Origin: an uncultured Prevotellaceae bacterium
Lineage (GTDB): Bacteria > Bacteroidota > Bacteroidia > Bacteroidales > Bacteroidaceae
Direction of reading: 5' to 3'
Assembly: GCA_946186505.1 (NCBI GenBank)
Contig: CAMHNI010000025.1
Location: 1 to 49,101 of the forward strand
DNA length: 49,101 nt
In this document: positions 48,855 through 49,101 of the stretch, piece by piece
Layout: the number at the start of each line of letters is the position of its first letter
Position numbering within the stretch: the stretch's first letter is position 1
The notes under the pieces: model-generated
Database searches by the model: none
What the model was told of the DNA's origin: nothing
Seen by the model: only the letters and a program-made list of their open reading frames with translations
Made by a program: the position numbers and the translations under genes

Positions 48855-49101
48855 CCTCGACAAACAATGTTGGACCCTAAAAACTGCACCGCTTATGGTA
48901 ATATAGCAATGACTGAATAACATATAGGATGGACATCCACTTTTGATTTTCTTGTTCACCAAATTCGCCAAAATTTGAAATCTATCAAGAACAGAAGTAG
49001 GAGTTCACGCTGAAAGGCGTGGGCATATACTCGTTTAAGATAGATGGGCGTTTGGCGATAACCTATTGAAAAACGTGTAAATGACTGATATACAAACAAA
49101 A

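Larger units (their letters stand above)
48413..49101. other. noncoding end of the window
   Basis: About 690 bp with no open frame worth calling on either strand apart from the sites listed separately. Several short inverted repeats lie at 48620-48790. The last 250 bp, after the promoter, could be a long leader of a gene that starts beyond the window. Confidence 0.6.

Overview
The window looks like a chromosome segment of a Bacteroidales bacterium, most likely Prevotellaceae. The reasons are the recurring promoter pattern TTTG-N19/20-TAnnTTTG with few Shine-Dalgarno sequences, a UvrA of Bacteroidetes type, a gliding/T9SS type C-terminal domain, PorT-like and DUF6591 proteins, and abundant low-complexity intergenic repeats. 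The genus is an inference, because no rRNA or tRNA gene was found to anchor it.

Region 1 (1-990): a repeat block, then a small antitoxin-like gene and a PIN-domain toxin gene. Region 2 (1011-16601): a surface polysaccharide locus in several opposing blocks. It holds a DUF4422 glycosyltransferase, a Wzx-type flippase, GtrA, a UDP-galactopyranose-mutase-like flavoprotein, a GT-C membrane protein, three GT2 glycosyltransferases, a secreted GH2 glycosidase, an SGNH hydrolase, three acyltransferase-3 proteins and glf (UDP-galactopyranose mutase). Together they could build, decorate with acyl groups and export a glycan containing galactofuranose. Region 3 (16587-22588): uvrA, a T9SS-type secreted protein, a LysM/periplasmic-binding-fold protein and a PorT-like outer-membrane barrel. 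Region 4 (22708-28278): an alpha-glucan module (debranching enzyme, GT4/GT5-like synthase, GH57 amylase) and kdsB for Kdo activation.

Region 5 (about 28300-49101) is visibly richer in A+T and has the character of an accessory island. It holds a cassette of small membrane proteins (CD225, DUF2752, TM2) with lipoprotein and adhesin-E-like genes. Upstream of these lie a LEM-3-like GIY-YIG nuclease gene and a long structured leader RNA. It also holds an AAA ATPase, a DNA-binding-like protein facing a Ser/Thr kinase, a WYL regulator paired with a PD-(D/E)XK-like nuclease, and a second RpoD-like sigma factor. A decayed GNAT toxin pair, a replication-type module (CHC2 primase, DUF3987-like protein, M15 peptidase), a HARE-HTH protein and an AbiEi/AbiEii toxin-antitoxin pair follow. 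Near the end, a gene fragment is interrupted by a small inverted-repeat element that carries a promoter.

The most unusual signals are repeat elements that have become part of genes: a nested palindrome in frame inside uvrA, an AATTCACAATTC-type repeat inside the GH2 gene, and hexamer and heptamer arrays that supply the end of gtrA and the start codon of the PorT-like gene. Others are the structured leader at 32034-32277, a promoter-bearing MITE-like insertion at 47495-47678, and a transcription unit around a near-perfect 25-nt inverted repeat at 39986-40094. No CRISPR array was found.
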